64,000 nt of DNA from Mycosarcoma maydis (Eukaryota > Basidiomycota > Ustilaginomycetes > Ustilaginales). Position numbers and translations under genes: made by a program. Every line of letters begins with the position of its first letter. Position 1 is the stretch's first letter. The DNA lies in assembly GCF_000328475.2 (NCBI RefSeq), contig NC_026482.1, positions 744,001-808,000 of the forward strand, written 5' to 3'. The notes below the pieces were generated by a model. The model saw only the letters and a list, made by a program, of their open reading frames with translations, was not told the DNA's origin and searched no databases. This document shows, one piece after another, positions 49,701 to 61,517 of the stretch.

Positions 49701-52700
49701 AAACGCTGCTGCACCGCGCTTGTCCGTTGTAAAACTCCAACTAGAGCCGAGTTCGCCTCATCCATTCATTAGCAGATCCGTATCGCTGGCGTTTGAAGCG
49801 ATGGTTTGTTGGCGTGTAATTGCGTCTCGGTATCTTCTGGGAGACTGTGTATCCTCATGTCAGGATGGAATTCAGGCAGAAGCGTGTGCAGTGGTTGCCA
49901 ATTGAATACGTTGCGGCAAGTGCATCTGGACGGTCGTTCGCATTGCGATCACTTTACATCTTGGGATCATACGGACGAGAAACCAGCGTCTGTCTAGAAG
50001 CGTCAAATGAGTAGGCACGCGGCTATTGGCAACAAGAGCATAGAGGGTCTCGATCGGTCCCGCCTTCGTCGTACCTCTCTGCGTCTTCTACATTAATTTC
50101 AGGTGTTTTCGGAAGGCGAAAAAAGGGGCATTCCAACCAGTAATGCCTCCTTCAACAAGCGACGCTCCTCCGTTGGTGGAACCAGGAGTATGGGGCAACA
50201 ACGAGGCTGGAACTGCAGGCACAAAATGTTGATTGGACGGTGTTTGATAGCACAGGCATGAGCTCGGATGGGAATCGTGATCTGCTCTCGCGCAAAGCCT
50301 AGCTAGCTAGGTCAGGCCCATCAATTCGAAAGTCGGAGCAACACGACAGTTGTACACTGTCCCAGTGTGCTGGTTGTTGGAGCGAAGTTTCCATATTCTG
50401 GAGTTCTGAAAGCGGATTCGAACGGGTTAGAAAACGTACGGACGGAGTGGAAATTGCGCAAATCTAGTTTCAGATTGATTTACGATTGACAGCCCGCGAC
50501 ATTCTGACAAGTCGAACTCTGAACCGAGTTTTCTTTCCATCTTTGGAAATCTCACGACTCAAAGATTCACTCAATGTATATTTTGAATTATTTGTTGTTC
50601 TGGCGGCGCTTAACAGAGGATCTTGCCCTGCCACCGCCCATGTGAGCGGCAAACTTTGGCGTGGGAAGAAAGACGTGCAAATCCCTGTTCCCGCGTGTTG
50701 ACGGCTAAAACATGCGGATGTGTTGTCCGGAAAATCATCAGCCCGCTGTTTCGTTCTGCGCGGCAAGGGGTTAGTCTGATCGCCAGTTACACACGCCATA
50801 GCACCTGCTGTTCTCTCTATCTCTTTTAATACTTTTAAATGATGATGATGAAATGCTTCACAGGACCGACAGCCAGATCTTACTGTCGCGACGGAGTCCG
50901 GCGATGTGATCTTTCCAAGCACAGCAGCAACGCGAGGCGGTTCCCGTCTTGTTTCTGAAACCATCTTCATAAGACAGTCTTGAGTTAGGTCGATGTGGAA
51001 TCAAAGAAAAAGTACGATGATGCGTTATCAGCTGGCAGAAAATAACCACCATACACACATGTACACACATACAATCACATGTCGTTGTCATGCGCCTTTG
51101 CGGTTGATCGTGAATCATAAGCAAAAGCCCGGTTGGCGTTGCTGGATCTATTGAGCCCAGCATCGTAAAGTGACGCCACTGGCAAGAGAAGAGCAACTGC
51201 AACTTTTCTGTAAATTGTCTGTGCTCTCTTGTCCCTGACTTGCACGTCGTGCAGGCAAATGCAAGCCATGAATCGTATCCATATCTGTAGACGGAGCATT
51301 TAACACATCCGAGCGATTGGATCTTTCACTCTGTAACACCACTCCGACTGCGATGCGGCGACAAGTCCGACATTAGTGTGTTGAAAGACTCAATAGCTCT
51401 CATCCTATTCCGCGCGCGCTTTACCCGCCTCAAGGGATTAACCACTAAATTCTTCCGTAAACAATAGGACACATGTGAAAAAACGAGGGGACTATTCAAC
51501 GCTGCCCCACTTCGAGAAGCGCGTCTCTTGTCCCCGCAAACACATGAGGCGCTGAATAGGGCGAATAATGCGACAACACCGACGAACAGCAACGAGGTCA
51601 GAAAGCAAATTGCTCCCAGAGGCAGTGTGCGCCCCTTCGGCACAGTTTCAGACTGCAAAACCTGCAGTCTCACGGGGGGCAACCGTAGCGAAATTTCTTG
51701 GCGCCGTTGGACACTGGCAAGCGCCACCGAGATAGGCACAGGATTCAGCAAGCGCTTCTTCTTGGGTGCCTTCGCTTTGGCCATAAAACTACGCAACTCT
51801 TGCTTTCTTATCATGACGCTCGCTTTGAACCAGTAGGCATGATCGCCCATGGCATCCTTACCGTTTGCATGCGGGTAAAGTCTGCCATTGCGTTCGACAG
51901 TTACATGTACGACTTGACAGAGTTTTCAAAGCCGATAATGAATGACCAAGGTATTGGTCTTCCCTAGCTTTTTTTTAAGAAATAAATTTCCCTTCTTTTT
52001 TCCATTCCAACATTCTGTGAACGTAAACGTGAAATTGAAGACAACAATTTCAGTTGGTTTATTCAAATTATCCACTTGAGTTCCTGTCTGGCTGTTCGCT
52101 TGCGAAGCGAGGCAAGGTTCCCACGCCTGCCTGAATTGCGTTGCTCCTGAGGCACGCGACGTTGGTCTCCTTACCAAGTGCGAGTCGGAGATCTTGAGAG
52201 TCGATGACAATATCTTCATCGTCGTTCGAGATCCTTGTCCGTGCCACCTGAATTTTCGTCGTCGCTACTCAAACAGCTTCTCCGGTTGCGATACCTCGAA
52301 ACTGCTGGCTTATCGGCTGGACTATGTTAGAGTACCTGTCTCACGGAGGTGATGGGTTTCTGGTAGACATCACTGCCAAGCCTGGAATGCAATTTGGTGA
52401 GTTTGCCCGCTCAATTTGCACTCCTTTGCAGAAGTAATTGGTGGAAGAATGAGGTTTGCAGGAAACGTACTCTGGCAGTACACAATCCATAGTCAACAGA
52501 CAAACACATCAACACTGAAACGGTCGCCATTCTGTCCAATGACGTTTCGACGTGTGGGGAACGAGCGGCAATAAAGGATGCTTGACAAAAGCTCATCTGC
52601 GGTCCTGCGCGCTTCTCAATCGAGGCCAACGGGTAATTGGCGATGATCTAGCAGTGGCAGGCCCTCTCCACCATCGTGCTGTAGAGCTAAAGGTGCACCA

Positions 52701-55146
52701 TCGGAAACAGAGACCGCTTGCCGTTACTCTCACACGCTAGGACATCGCTTACGTGTTTCTTTCTCTACATGCCGTCGGTGACATTCTTGCGGTATGCAAT
52801 CCACACTAGTGAGTGGGACAACGATCAACATTCGAGAGACGTCGAACTTGGACATGCGAGAAGCACCTGCGAACCGGCTTTCCTCCCATTCACGACCTTG
52901 ACTCGTGTGGTGCAAAAGCCGCCGAGGAACGCGTCAAACTTTAGCGAGTAAGTGTAGCCGCGCGTTGCAGTCAGCTTCTATGACGAACATTGTCGCGATC
53001 AGAGCAAGCTTAAGCGAAATCATGCCAAACGTGACAAGCTTCCATGTCGGAATCGATGGCAAATCGAACTAGGCGAATTTTCCAACATTGGCTCCAATTG
53101 AGGCGTTGACGTCTTTGGCCACCTATCAAGATCGTCCATCAAAGCTGCTGTCTCTTTGTTGAGTTGACTTCGCCTAGTCCTACACCTTGGTGAAGGGAGG
53201 CAGTTGTACGCACACGAAAAGGCGACTGTCTGACGTTCCAAGATAAATTTTTACAGCTTTGGAGGGCGATCGCTCCTTGACTCAACGTGTCGTCTGGCGT
53301 TGGTGTCAATTGCAAGTTGAAAGGTACACATCGAAAGCTATCATCTTGACACCAAGCCGATTGATCGACTTTGCAACGCACTCGTGACTATCACGAATCG
53401 TGAATGCCAGACACAAAAAATAAGATTTCTTGACAGATGACAGCAGAGACCCTGATGTAACAGTAGCTGCAAGTCCGCACCGGCTCAGCTCGATCTCGAA
53501 CGCGACTAAAAATTATTATTTTCGCTGATGCACTTTTCTCGATCGATTTGAACAAATCACGAATAATTAGGCTGAATTGTTCCCGTAACCTTGTTCGATA
53601 TAGCCAAGCGATTCACAGATTGTTTGTTCTCAGCGGACTTATGGTTTCTCTCTTCGGCTGTATGTCTCAGTCTGAGTTTGAGAGCTGTCCTCAGCGCCAT
53701 TTTGAGACAGGAATCGTCTCCATGATATCGAAGGGACGGGACTCTGAGGCGTTATCGAGGTCTCCCACTCTTTGCATCCTGACAAGGAGCCGCCTTTGAT
53801 GCCATCTCGCTTTTCTCGCCTTGTACTCCTGTTTCCTGTGACGAGCATACTGTACTTTCGTATTGATTGAGTCCTAGATCTGCGCAAAAGTTTTCTGCAT
53901 GAGAGTCGAACAGCTGACATAGCACATGATCGCAAACATTAGCTGATCTGTCAGGCGAATCTCGTCTCAATCTCGACCAAGATTTGAAAACGTGAAGAGT
54001 TAGCGCAAACCCCGTGCGCTGCCTGAGACGAACTATTGGGTTTTAGTCGCCGGGCATAGCGCAAAGCCACTGGGTAGGAATTATTGTGCTTCTGTAAGCC
54101 CCCCAATCGACAAGTGCTCCCTAAGCCTGCACGTTTAGTTTGCGAACGAGAGCGAGACAGTTTCATAGGTGAACGCTGCAAGGACTGGACCAAAACTTCC
54201 CAATCATTCGTGATTCACGATTGTCTAGAGCGTCACATCGCACCGAACCGCACAGACTTAACCTGGCTGTCCGCATCTTATTTTCTCGGGCTTCCTCGGC
54301 CAAGCAAGATACTGCCCAGACGCTCCGTGGCGGCGTGCCGGCTAAGCGGTATTGTTAAGTCTCGTGAAGGCGGCTGATCCAAGATCTTGATTTCCATCAG
54401 GGAGGTGCGACTTGAGACCACGCCAATCAAGTATGTTGAGCGACTAGCTTGATACCTGGCCAATGAGCCAGCGACGCAGTCCTGCCTCGACCAGCTAGTA
54501 TCAGCACCACTTGAACCAAGAATTGGGGTATCAGCATTATACCTAGCTAACCACTCTCGGTGACATCGCAAATCAGCACATGATGAAAACTTTTCCCCGT
54601 ATCATAAACAGCTGCTCCCAATGAGAATACGAACCATGAACAACTCGACCAGCAACTATCTTTCGCCACAAGAGGTCCGATATCGAAGGACCAACGACAC
54701 ATGGCAGCTCAGTTGCTGCTTGGTGCAGAATAACAATGATGTGTCACACGTATGGTGCACCCAATTCTCTCTAATCTGATGGCGATACTGCATAGACTAG
54801 ATCACCCAAATCTGGTCGTTATACTTCTCAAGCTGCTCTCAATCCTCAAAACAAATTGCATCCGACGGGCGCGCAAGATGGTCTCGGTTCCTACGACGCA
54901 CATGGTCGCCTTGCTTCATGCCAACAAGCCCCAGGGTTAAACTAGACATATTGGTTCTATCCGAAGCGGAAGTGTCGCAATCGCAGCAAAGTTTGCAGAG
55001 GCGTCAAGACTGACCACGATAGACCCCGAGACACACTATCCTAAAAGCATTCATGGTCTCCTGTGCTAACAAGAAGCGGGGCAATCTACGATCTTGACAA
55101 TCGCGAATGGCCCAAGTGTTCTAAAGCGGCTTTTCGTGTTTGCACT

Positions 55147-55195
55147 CGTGAAATGTGAATTGTGAATTGTGAAATCTGAATTGTAAATCTTGAAC
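55147..55195 (+). repeat. Degenerate heptamer run (GTGAATT-type)
   Basis: Imperfect successive 7-bp units of the TGTGAAT type (GTGAAAT, GTGAATT, GTGAATT, GTGAAAT), in the gene-poor region. Same repeat length and related sequence to the arrays at 8049, 21898 and 22049. Confidence 0.65.
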
Positions 55196-55922
55196 CGATA
55201 GTCTGCGGGGAAAGAAGTAATTAACTTAGATTAAAGTGCGCTACACACACGCGAGAGCATGCGGTCAAGCTGCAACGCATCGCAGGATCTCTCTTAGTTA
55301 GTCCTCTTGAACCGTTCTGCCCAAGATTGAACCTTCCCTGTCTGGCTCACAATGTTTTGCTGGAGGCTTTCGCGTCTTTGATCTCGCTAAAGATCGCATG
55401 CATTGAGTCCAAGCCACTCACAACTCATAACTCACGACTCAACCAGCTTACATCAACGTGTACGATACAATCAATCGTGAGATTCTCGTGCATGACACAA
55501 ATTGTTCACCTGACCTTAAGAGTTTCTCAAAGGGCTGCAGAGCCAGATCTGAGCTTATACACGCCCGATCCAGCGAGATCGAGCATACAGGCAAAGCTCA
55601 TGAACTTCAGTCTTGTTTAATACAGAAGCGAATTGTCGAGGGTAAATTCACTTGCAAGCCCATCAAACTTGCTCATTCTCAAACATTCACGACAAGAGTA
55701 AAGGTACGACGTGCAATTTTCGCATCCATGTGCGCTTCTGCCTTGTCAAGTCAATCTCAGCCCACTGATTCATGATGTGTACTGGGCCAGTTCGAGAGGT
55801 AAGTAGGAGTTAGGGGAGCAAACAATACCCTTGATGGCAGGTCTGAGCGGTGTCAAAATTTTGTTTGCATTTTGCAGCAAGTTCGCGAAAAGGCACCAAA
55901 CTAGGTCTGGAGCTCAGCAACA

Positions 55923-58676
55923 CTACTGTCCCCAGTATTGACGGGCGTAAGGGTAGTTGGAGTAGGCGTTGCTGCTGGCCTGGTGTCCGTAGGCACCGTA
56001 CTGCTGGTAGTACTGCTGGTGCTGTTGCTGCTGTTGCTGCTGCTGTTGCTGGGCCTGCTGTTGCTGCTGCTGCTGAGCCTGCTGGTGCTGTTGAGGCGCT
56101 GCCTGTGACTGACCCTGGCCACGCCCCACCTGGCTTGAGGCCGATGCCGACTGGGCCGAGCCCTTGGAGGCGTTGGCATCGAATTGACGGTAGCTGTCTA
56201 ATGCGTTGCCCGGAGAGGCGCCTGTCTTTTGCTGCGCGCCGAGGTGAGGGGTTCCGTTGTTGCCAGAAACAGTGTTGGTCGAGGCAGTGTGCTGTGAGGG
56301 AGGTGCACCACCTGCGCCACTACCGAGGAATCCACCGAGGCCGGGGATAGCATTGCCATAGATCTTGGAGTAGTCCGACATGCCGCCGAGTCCGGGCATG
56401 CCACGACCGAAGCCCTGGTCGTACGACGAGAGGTTGGCCGAGCTGGGCGTTTGCCCGTAGTGGTTCTGTACACCGTAGGCGTTGGCGTCAGATTGGGGGC
56501 CCTGGTTGTAGGGCGAGTTGATGGCAGCAGGAGTGCCGGGCTTGGAGGCGTGCTGAGGCTGAGCAGCGGGCTGACCGTAGACGGGGTACTGACCATAGCC
56601 GGCAGCAGGTTGACCGTAATGCTGGAATTGGTTTGGCATGTAGTAGTGAGGATAATAGTAGGGCATGATGCCCGGGAACTGCTGCTGAGGAGCTTGCTGC
56701 TGGTGCAGACCAGGACCAGCCTGGTGACCCTGGAGCTGGTGCGGCTGCTGGCTCTGGTGGTCGGCGCCCTGTTGCGATGCCGACTGCTGTTGACCCTGCT
56801 GCGAGGTCTGCGACTGTGACTTGTCGTCGGAGCGCTGACCGAAAGCGTTGGAGCCCTGGTCGTAGGCGCCGTAGAACTGAGCGAGGCGCTGCGAGTCCAG
56901 CCCGCCGTACATGGAAGAGTAGTCGTGAAGACCATGCTGAGGCTGAGCCGCCTGCTGGGATTGAGGCAGAGAGGAGGTCGGGTTCTGACCGATGGAGGTG
57001 TATCCATTGTAGCCGTGGATCTGATCCTGGGCCGACTGCTGCTGCTGCTGCTGCTGTTGTTGTTGTTGAGCGGGCTGCTGCTGCTGTTGTTGGGGCTGGC
57101 CGGTGAAGCCGTACGAGTTGTCGAAAGAGTCCGACTTGAAGCCGTTGTACTGCTGGCTGTACGGATCAGTCTGCTGAGGCTGACTTACCTGAGCATCTTG
57201 TCGGTGGGCGGATGGGGAAGCACCGGCAGTGGCAGCGGTAGGAGCAGCAGCAGAGGAAGGAGCAGCCTCTGCTTCGGTCTTGGTAGCGGAGGCCTCGGCG
57301 GCAGCCTCTGGTACCTCCTCAGCGTCCCCACCGAGGAAGTTGAGGGAGCCGAACTGAACGCCAAGCTTGTCGAGTTGCGAAGAGCCACCAGCCATAACGA
57401 CAGGTGCGTCCTGACGAGCACGCTGCGAAGAGCGCTGTGCCGGACCGCGAGATGCGGTCTTCGAGAGACCAGGTGGAGCGATGGCAGCACTGGGGTCAGC
57501 TGCAGGGGCAGCAGGGGTGCTGTCGGCAACCGATGCGGTCTCGAGAGATGGGGCAGCCTCGGTCTCGGCTTGGGGAGAAACGACGGCACTGTCAGTGGCA
57601 GTGGGCTCAGTGGCGGCGATGGGAGCAGCTGCAGCCTCAACGGAAAGGTCGACAGCGATGGGAGCGGCCTGCTCGGTCGACTCGGGCTGGTCCTCAGGGA
57701 TGGACTGAGGGATGACGGAATCGGCAATGGCGACGTCGGATGCGGGAGCGTCAGATGGGGCAGATGGGGGTTGGGCAGCAGCAGAAGTAGCAGCAGGCTT
57801 GGGAGCCTCGGACTTGCGTGCGATCTGAGCCCAGCTCATTCCGCCAACCTTTGGTGTCGATTTGGAAGGGGCGGGTACCTTGACGGCTGGTGCCGAGGTC
57901 TCGGTGGACGAAGGAAGAGCGGCAGTCGTAGTGGCGGGCTCTGTAGCCTGAGAAGCGGCGGTCTCTGCAACAGGAGCAGGGGCAGCATCCTGCAAAGGCG
58001 CGACAGCTGGTTCGGTGATCTCCTTGGCGATGGGGGGTGCTGGGGAGGGTGTAGCGGCTGCGGCTGCAGCTGCGGCTGCGGCGGGCTTGTTGGACCTGGA
58101 GAGTGCGGCAGCCCAGCTGGTTCCAGAGGTGGGCGTAGCAATAGGAGAGAAAGCCTGAGCGGTGGTGGCCTCGACGGACTGGGTCTCGGTTGTCTTGAGC
58201 TCGTGTCCATTGGCTTGGGGGGCAATTCCGCCACCACGTCCACCGACGCCGCGGAAGCCGCCTCGACCACCGCGGGCGCCTCGAACCGAAGCACCTCCAC
58301 GACCGCGGCCGGCGGGAACGCCTACATGATTGCCACGAGCGGCGGAAGATGGAGCGGCGGGGGAAGCGTAAGGCGTGGAAGCGGCATGGTGAGAACCCGA
58401 CTCCTTCTTGACCTGCTTCTTTGACTTGACAGACGAAAACTGATCGACCTGACCTTCGGAAATGCGGACGACGGCGTTCTCGACATCGCCGAGGGATTCT
58501 TGGAGGGCGAAAAGGAGATCCTCGTCGGTCCAAGTGGGGAAGAGCTCGCGGATCATATCGAGCTGTTGCGAGTATTTGGCACGAAGGGTGCGTACCTCCT
58601 CCGTATCATCTTGCACCTGTTGAGAACGGCTCTTGGGGCGAGGGAAAGACCCTCTGCGCGCGGCTGTGGTCGACAT
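55923..58676 (-). CDS. def1: RNA polymerase II degradation factor Def1
   Basis: Def1 recruits ubiquitin ligases to stalled RNA polymerase II for Rpb1 degradation. The 917-residue protein begins MSTTAARRGSFPRPKSRSQQ. A CUE domain follows at about residues 33-75 (YSQQLDMIRELFPTWTDEDL, then LFALQESLGDVENAV). Next comes an RG-rich stretch with AGRGRGGASVRGARGGRGGF, then a long Ala/Pro/Thr/Glu-rich region, then a Gln/Tyr/Gly-rich C-terminal half with several poly-Gln tracts. The CUE plus Gln-rich layout matches yeast Def1 (738 residues), in which the Q-rich part is removed by the proteasome to send the protein into the nucleus. A simple CAG/CTG repeat origin makes tract lengths likely to vary between strains. 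The gene ends in a typical Tyr-rich tail, YARQYWGQ. Confidence 0.88.
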   Translation of the reverse strand: MSTTAARRGSFPRPKSRSQQVQDDTEEVRTLRAKYSQQLDMIRELFPTWTDEDLLFALQESLGDVENAVVRISEGQVDQFSSVKSKKQVKKESGSHHAASTPYASPAAPSSAARGNHVGVPAGRGRGGASVRGARGGRGGFRGVGGRGGGIAPQANGHELKTTETQSVEATTAQAFSPIATPTSGTSWAAALSRSNKPAAAAAAAAAATPSPAPPIAKEITEPAVAPLQDAAPAPVAETAASQATEPATTTAALPSSTETSAPAVKVPAPSKSTPKVGGMSWAQIARKSEAPKPAATSAAAQPPSAPSDAPASDVAIADSVIPQSIPEDQPESTEQAAPIAVDLSVEAAAAPIAATEPTATDSAVVSPQAETEAAPSLETASVADSTPAAPAADPSAAIAPPGLSKTASRGPAQRSSQRARQDAPVVMAGGSSQLDKLGVQFGSLNFLGGDAEEVPEAAAEASATKTEAEAAPSSAAAPTAATAGASPSAHRQDAQVSQPQQTDPYSQQYNGFKSDSFDNSYGFTGQPQQQQQQPAQQQQQQQQQQQSAQDQIHGYNGYTSIGQNPTSSLPQSQQAAQPQHGLHDYSSMYGGLDSQRLAQFYGAYDQGSNAFGQRSDDKSQSQTSQQGQQQSASQQGADHQSQQPHQLQGHQAGPGLHQQQAPQQQFPGIMPYYYPHYYMPNQFQHYGQPAAGYGQYPVYGQPAAQPQHASKPGTPAAINSPYNQGPQSDANAYGVQNHYGQTPSSANLSSYDQGFGRGMPGLGGMSDYSKIYGNAIPGLGGFLGSGAGGAPPSQHTASTNTVSGNNGTPHLGAQQKTGASPGNALDSYRQFDANASKGSAQSASASSQVGRGQGQSQAAPQQHQQAQQQQQQQAQQQQQQQQQQHQQYYQQYGAYGHQASSNAYSNYPYARQYWGQ
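56020..56096. repeat. CAG/CTG-rich microsatellite coding poly-Gln in def1
   Basis: Runs of CTG and TTG triplets on the + strand (CAG and CAA on the coding strand) encode several glutamine tracts near the Def1 C-terminus. A second tract lies at about 57035-57095. Confidence 0.85.
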
Positions 58677-59424
58677 TGTTGTATAATGTATTCAGGTGTG
58701 TATGAAGAATTGGGAGGACGAGGCAGTCCTTGCACGACGACCGTGTCTGAGAGAAGGAGTTGAGCAGAAAACAACGATCAAAGAACAAACGGTCGAATGC
58801 ACTTGTCGAGCGAACCAGTCGAAAGGAGAGCAAATCGAGTCGGGACGAGACGGTGACGAGGCAACGGCAAAAAGATGGATGGAGGATGGAAGCGGTAGTG
58901 GCAAGACGAAGAACAAAGCAACACTTTTTGCACAACACTTACTGTCGAACGATGCGCAGCCAGCAGAAGCCCAAGCCATTCCTCTCGATTCCTTTGGACT
59001 GGATTCAGTCACCCGCACTCGGCGTTGTCTGCTTGCACCATCCATTCATTCGCACCTTTTCTCGCTCACCTTACGCTGCTGCATTGGGTGGAGCGGCCCA
59101 GGCTAACAAGCGAAAAGCGCAATTCGTGATTGCGCGAATCCGTTTCAACTTCTCTCTTCCACTTACACCGCATTGACACTTGAAAAAGCAGCAAAAGAAC
59201 GCTCAGACTCCGCTTCTTCAACGGCAGTTAATGACTGACTGTGCGCCTGAACGCATTCGGCCATGTCACCCAACTGCAGAACAGCCAAGTGAAGAGTCAA
59301 AGGGTCTCTAAGCTCCCTTTCTTCTTGCAAAGCCTCTGATATTCCAAAGAGAAAGAAGGTGAACGAATTTTTTGTATTCCGATACAGTATTCGCCTATTC
59401 GACGACACTTTTCAAATCCCTGGC

Positions 59425-59466
59425 CTTGATACTATTATATACTATTATAGTAATTATATATAGAGA
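59425..59466. other. AT-only tract
   Basis: About 42 bases made almost only of A and T in TATACTATTATA-type words. It may be easily unwound, for example in replication or transcription, but nothing beyond composition supports a role. Confidence 0.4.
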
Positions 59467-61004
59467 GCACTCTTTCAAAAGGTCAAGCAGACTTGAATAC
59501 AGTTCCTTATATCGGACTTTGTATTGGTGTCTGGTGACTTGGTAAGTGGTACGTGCAAGGCCTCGACCTTGATGCTCCTTGGTCGGGTGACCTTAGCCAC
59601 ATGCCCTCCTGCCAACACGCTCATGACGGACATTTACCAATCTAACTTATATATCGGCCGTCTTGCTCTTCCCTACTTTTGACCGGCTGGAAGACGGAGC
59701 GAAGCCGGGGGAATGCTCCGCGTCGATTGCTTCTACAATGTGATATCCGATACGGTTTGTATTGCCAACAGTGGAACATTGATGCGAGAGAGAAAACGGT
59801 CGCTCTGGGACGAAGGAATGATCACTGCAAAGATTAGTCATAATTACTAAGGGGGCGCAGAGGCTAGTCTATCGCACGACAAAAAAAGCTCTGGCACGAT
59901 TAAACCTGCTCGATTTGCAATTCCAGCCGGTTGATCTTGTGGTTGGAATTCACGACTAGTCACTTAACTTAGCGTTGAGGATTGCACGTCGTCACCTGGG
60001 CCTCGAAACTGTACCACATGTAAGTTAGCATGGCTGACTGCCAACAACTTCTTAGTCACGCTTTGCTTTGCTTTGCTGGCTGGCGCTATTGGTGAGCATG
60101 CTCGAAGATCGACGTTGCGGGGTCGCATTGAATGGCAGGAACAGTCGTTGCAGATGCCGTTGGCAGCATGACGCCAAATGATATCATGTAGCTGCTCCCA
60201 AGGCCAAGGCGAGGTCTATGCCAAGGTAGGCAAGAGGCTGTCTGCTTAGCTGTTTGGTCGAATCACGAATGATGCCAAGATGGCTAGCTTATCTGCTCCA
60301 AGGGAAGCTCAACTTGAATTGGCTGGTGCCACCACCTCGTCTCTAGTTGCATTTCATTAATCCTCGCGACTTCGGCGTTCCGTGGTCGTGACTGCCAACG
60401 AAAGCCAAATCTAGATGCGACGTTCCAAGCGGTAAAGTTATAATTCAAATTTGAGTCACATGCTGACAGCTCACTCTGCCAACTGTGCGCATCCGCAGCA
60501 TACACATGGAGCGTTGCGAAACAAAAGCATGGTTGCTGGTGGGACAACCGTGAGCTGTTCACGGTTGCATCAGTTCAGCGTTAAAGCTAAGCAAGTGTGC
60601 GCCGGGATCGAGCCGACACCAGAAGCTTGGCTCGCTGTCTCGAGTGTCTCCCTCTGGCCTGCCGTGTCTCTCGTGTGAGCTGCCAAGGGTCTGTGTGTGT
60701 CTCTGGAGAAATTCGCCGTAGGGCCTTGCGCCTGGAAAATCATCCGGAGCCAAAAGCTGGCATGGCATGGCATTCACGATTCACGATTCGTGATTCATTC
60801 GTGATTACTCACGACTTACCATTGGCGCTGCTGCCGAAAGGAGCCAGTCGTCAAGTCACGAGTGTGAATCGAATGCTTCTAATTTACACGCTGTCTTGTT
60901 GCGCTCCCTCTGTTCTCGAGTTTCGAAAACACAGCCTCCATAGGCAGCCGTTGCGTGGTGCACTTGTGAGCATGGGCCGTATTTAGATTTTCATGAGCGC
61001 ACAC

Positions 61005-61038
61005 ATTCGTGATTCGTGATTCGTGTGATTCGTGATTT
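61005..61038 (+). repeat. Heptamer array (ATTCGTG)n
   Basis: Successive ATTCGTG units interrupted by one GTG insertion, in the promoter region of the phosphatase gene. The reverse-orientation cousin occurs at 60771-60805 (ATTCACGATTCACG), so the two could pair. Confidence 0.8.
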
Positions 61039-61517
61039 TGTGCCGAGACCACAGACTACGAACCGTCCACCACAGACCCCGCGCCGTGCGCCTAAAGAAA
61101 TGACCGTAAAGTAACCAACCCGTCGTGTGTGCGTCTCTCAGCCTTCCACGATCGCAATCGGTTTGGTAGAGTTCCTGCGCTTCTATCAGATTCACAGCGT
61201 ACGCAAAAGGGCTGCCTTGACGGCTCTCACCGCCGACCCAACTCAGCCTCTTGGTGCCTGCCCCACGTCAACCAATGCCGGTGCTGCGACCTCTGCAGCA
61301 TTCGTCGGCCCATCCGTGCACTCGCTAGCGGGGCTTACCAACCACTCTGGTACCTTTCTGGCGGGTCTAGACACGCCTGCGACTGGCTCTGACTGCGCAA
61401 ACATCATCTTGATCTGTATACCGAACTCGCTTGCCTTATCGTCCAACCGGTCTTTCCGCACCCCAACCATCCTCGAGGCTTTTTGTTTCATCTCTGGCTC
61501 TTTCCCTCAACATTGAC

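Larger units (their letters stand above)
46553..55922. other. 9.4-kb gene-poor region with assembly gap
   Basis: The largest stretch without a supportable gene. Frames are all short (under about 170 codons), overlap on both strands and show no conserved motif. Base use looks more AT-rich than the genes around it. Heptamer words appear at about 53390-53403, 54205-54222 and 55147-55195 (TGTGAAT-type run). It may be an extended upstream region of the C2H2 factor, with or without a long non-coding RNA. No transposon ends, LTRs or tRNA were recognised. Confidence 0.55.
58677..61517. other. 2.8-kb divergent intergenic region def1 / phosphatase
   Basis: Between divergent genes. Contains an AT-rich tract (59425-59466) and heptamer arrays near 60771-60805 and 61005-61038. 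The phosphatase frame is open back to 61431 and neighbouring frames are open nearby, but no conserved residues lie before 61518. No RNA gene was recognised. Confidence 0.55.

Noticed and set aside
56925..58424. 499-codon open frame on the + strand opposite def1
   Set aside because: It is Gly/Ser/Leu low complexity, the mirror of the Ala/Pro/Gln-rich coding strand of def1, with no family motif.
60596..60640. tRNA-like B-box word (GGGATCGAGCC)
   Set aside because: The T-loop consensus is broken and no matching A box or cloverleaf is visible upstream.
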